64,000 nucleotides of DNA, taken from the NCBI GenBank assembly GCA_004352715.1, contig SCFE01000017.1:885053-949052 (forward strand), in the 5' to 3' direction. Source of the DNA: Hofstenia miamia (Eukaryota > Xenacoelomorpha > Acoela). The notes under the pieces were generated by a model. The model did no database searches. It was not told the DNA's origin and saw only the letters and a program-made list of their open reading frames with translations. The position numbers were made by a program, and so were the translations under genes. Below, one piece after another: positions 62,117 to 64,000 of this stretch (its first letter is position 1; each line of letters opens with the position of its first letter).

Positions 62117-64000
62117 AATGTTTGATATATAAATCATGAAATAAGTGAAATATTGAATGGCTATTTTAAATTCCAAAGCTTTCAAGATAGCATAGGGTAG
62201 AGTTCGCTTCAGCTAAAATTCAATCCCAATAATGAATAATGGATTAAGTTTAAGAAGAAGCGGTTTCATTTTACTTGTCAAAATAAATTCGATTTGAAAG
62301 ACGTTTCTTAAAGTTATTTTTTCGTAAATAGACATTTCATCTCAACACCTAGCCAAATTCCTAATTGATATGAATGAAACAAAGCTTGCTATAAATTTTT
62401 ATTCCCACTAAACTACTGCACAGCAAAATGCGAAAAACTACGTAGAAAACTTTATCAATTCGAAATATATTTGTCAAAATGATAACTCTTGCTTTAAGTT
62501 TTCATACGCTTTGTAGTTCTCCATTTTCGTTCATGTTTACCATCGGCAAAATATAGATTTTGTATTTTGAAAATTTTGCCTTTCGTATGTTGAAATTTCT
62601 TTTGTAACAAGATGCATAATTTTTCCAAGATGTTTGGTAACATGAAAATAGCACATGTATGGCTTTGTAGGCAAAGGTGCAACATTTTTTGTCTATTTCG
62701 ATTTGCAGTGTATGTGCATTTGAAGTAATTTATGTTTATCAGTAGTTTGTTGTTATTTTCGGTTTGGAGAAATTTGTCTTTTACAATTGATTAAGATTGC
62801 TTACATTTATCTTAAGTTTCTGGAGGAATTCTACATATTATTTTTAACTCAAATGGTCTAGCACTAAGATGTCCTCTCACAAGAATGCACGTCTGCTAAT
62901 AATAATTCAATGACTTGCAATGCTCTTGGGATTTAGTCTTGAAGACTCTCACGTTTTAGTTTAGAAAAATGTAGAACTGTTTGCTATCCGCGTGCTTTGT
63001 TCAACATTATATGAAATCTAAAGGCACATACATCAAAGAGATCTTTGAATTCTATTATAATTTATTTTTCTTTTAAGATTGATTTTGTGTGAATNTGATC
63101 CGGAAAACATCACTGAAGAAGAAGTAATGGAGAATATAAGTGCATTTTATGATAAGGCACCAACATCAAAGAGATCTTTGAATTCTATTATAATTTATTT
63201 TTCTTTTAAGATTGATTTTGTGTGAATTTCAATTAGCTATCCAATTATAGAGTACATCAGAATAATTGAAGATTTCTATTTTGAAAAAACCTTAAATCAA
63301 CTATTATATAAATGCTAAGAAAAAATATTTTGTTATGAGTAGAATTTTAAAGCAAAATACCAACTGTCTGCAAAACTGTTTCTATTTTGTGAAATTAAAT
63401 TAGTTGCTCTACTTTTAATTTGAAAGGGGGTTTAAGTAAATTGGGAATTTGAGTCTAAGTGAATCGATTCAATTTTTCACTGAGAGAACTGTCGTGCGCC
63501 GTTCACTTTGCTCAGACAAATGCAGTTATTAATGGTGGTAAAAGGGACTAACGCTCCGTGTTCACTCCATTTTCTTTTCCACCAGTCGGTAGTAGGGAAA
63601 TTTATTCTCATTTTTAAAAGGTAGGATTGTTTATTTATCTCTAATCTCAATTGGATTTTAATGAGCAAGTTAGTTGCTATGTGATTTATATATATTGTCT
63701 CAGCAAGAACCCAAATTATCAATGTTTTCAATATTAACAAACTCATTTAAATTTTACTCAATCAGTAACATCCTTGATTTCAAGAATGATAAAAATCACA
63801 TTTCTACATATTTACAACTGGTCCATTGTTAACCAATTTTACCAACAAAGTAAAGTGATTTTTGTAAGTGAGGAACGCATTAGAGACTAAATATTATTCA
63901 GCAAATTGATGGGAACCTGGTTGTTGAATCTACTTGATCAGCACTATGGTGAATAACACATCATCATTAGCTTTAAAAAGAAAATATTGCTACATTAAAC
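62113..64000. other. AT-rich tail of the window
   Basis: Contains one single-n join (63095) with 65-bp duplicated flanks (63030-63094 and 63163-63227). No gene is identified. A 67-base insert between the copies (63096-63162) has a protein-like frame, DPENITEEEVMENISAFYDK, that I cannot assign. Confidence 0.5.

Noticed and set aside
1-64000. CRISPR arrays, bacterial operons, tRNA or rRNA genes
   Set aside because: Nothing of the kind was seen on reading both strands. A tRNAscan or Infernal run would be needed to exclude small RNA genes fully.

Overview
This window is metazoan nuclear DNA from an AT-rich invertebrate genome. It has spliced genes with GT..AG introns, dense transposable elements (LINEs, Penelope-like elements, a gypsy-like LTR element, hAT, Tc1/mariner, pogo-like and Harbinger-like DNA transposons), (TA)n microsatellites, and no bacterial-style operons, rRNA or recognisable tRNA. 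Intron style and repeat content would suit a helminth or similar invertebrate, but I cannot name the species. The scaffold has four multi-base N gaps and five single-n joins; four of the joins are flanked by duplicated contig ends.

The one host gene I recognise with confidence is rictor, the mTORC2 subunit, on the + strand. I could assemble 17 coding exons between 11434 and 46566. Every junction except exon 8/9 joins in phase on its own evidence, and the model gives 1392 residues (human RICTOR has 1708). It runs from the N-terminal armadillo region (the LNNF segment) to the C-terminal domain, including a zinc site of the form H-x4-C-x2-C plus a distal Cys. The first exon may be incomplete at its 5' end. 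A poly(A) signal lies at 46718-46723.

Layout. 1-1440: minus-strand gypsy-like gag-pol fragment. 1575-7943: mosaic of copies of one DNA-transposon family, one copy carrying a second insertion. 8037-8990: minus-strand LINE ORF1/endonuclease fragment. 9.0-11.4 kb: AT-rich, nothing recognised. 11.4-46.6 kb: rictor. Its intron 2 holds a CR1/Jockey-type LINE, an R4/Dong-type LINE lying tail-to-tail with it on a (TAA)n tract, and a three-level nest (pogo-like MITE interrupted by a Harbinger-like element interrupted by a hAT element). Other introns hold a degenerate hAT, a possible tyrosine-recombinase element, an L2/CR1-like LINE lacking its RT core, a long-inverted-repeat element, a second LINE interrupted by a complete pogo-like MITE, and a GC-motif inverted-repeat element. 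46.6-64 kb: intergenic, with Penelope-like GIY-YIG fragments, an intact DD37D (maT-type) transposon with matching TIRs, a nested foldback element, and a DD34D mariner with 32-bp perfect TIRs.

The most notable results are the complete rictor exon model, the datable nested insertions with exact target-site duplications and a paralogous empty site, the intact maT element, and a contig (2573-3224) that appears to be placed in the wrong orientation. I found no clearly new biochemical system. The less described items are the non-autonomous elements with clustered subterminal repeats (17249-18933, 43127-44212, 51682-52580).
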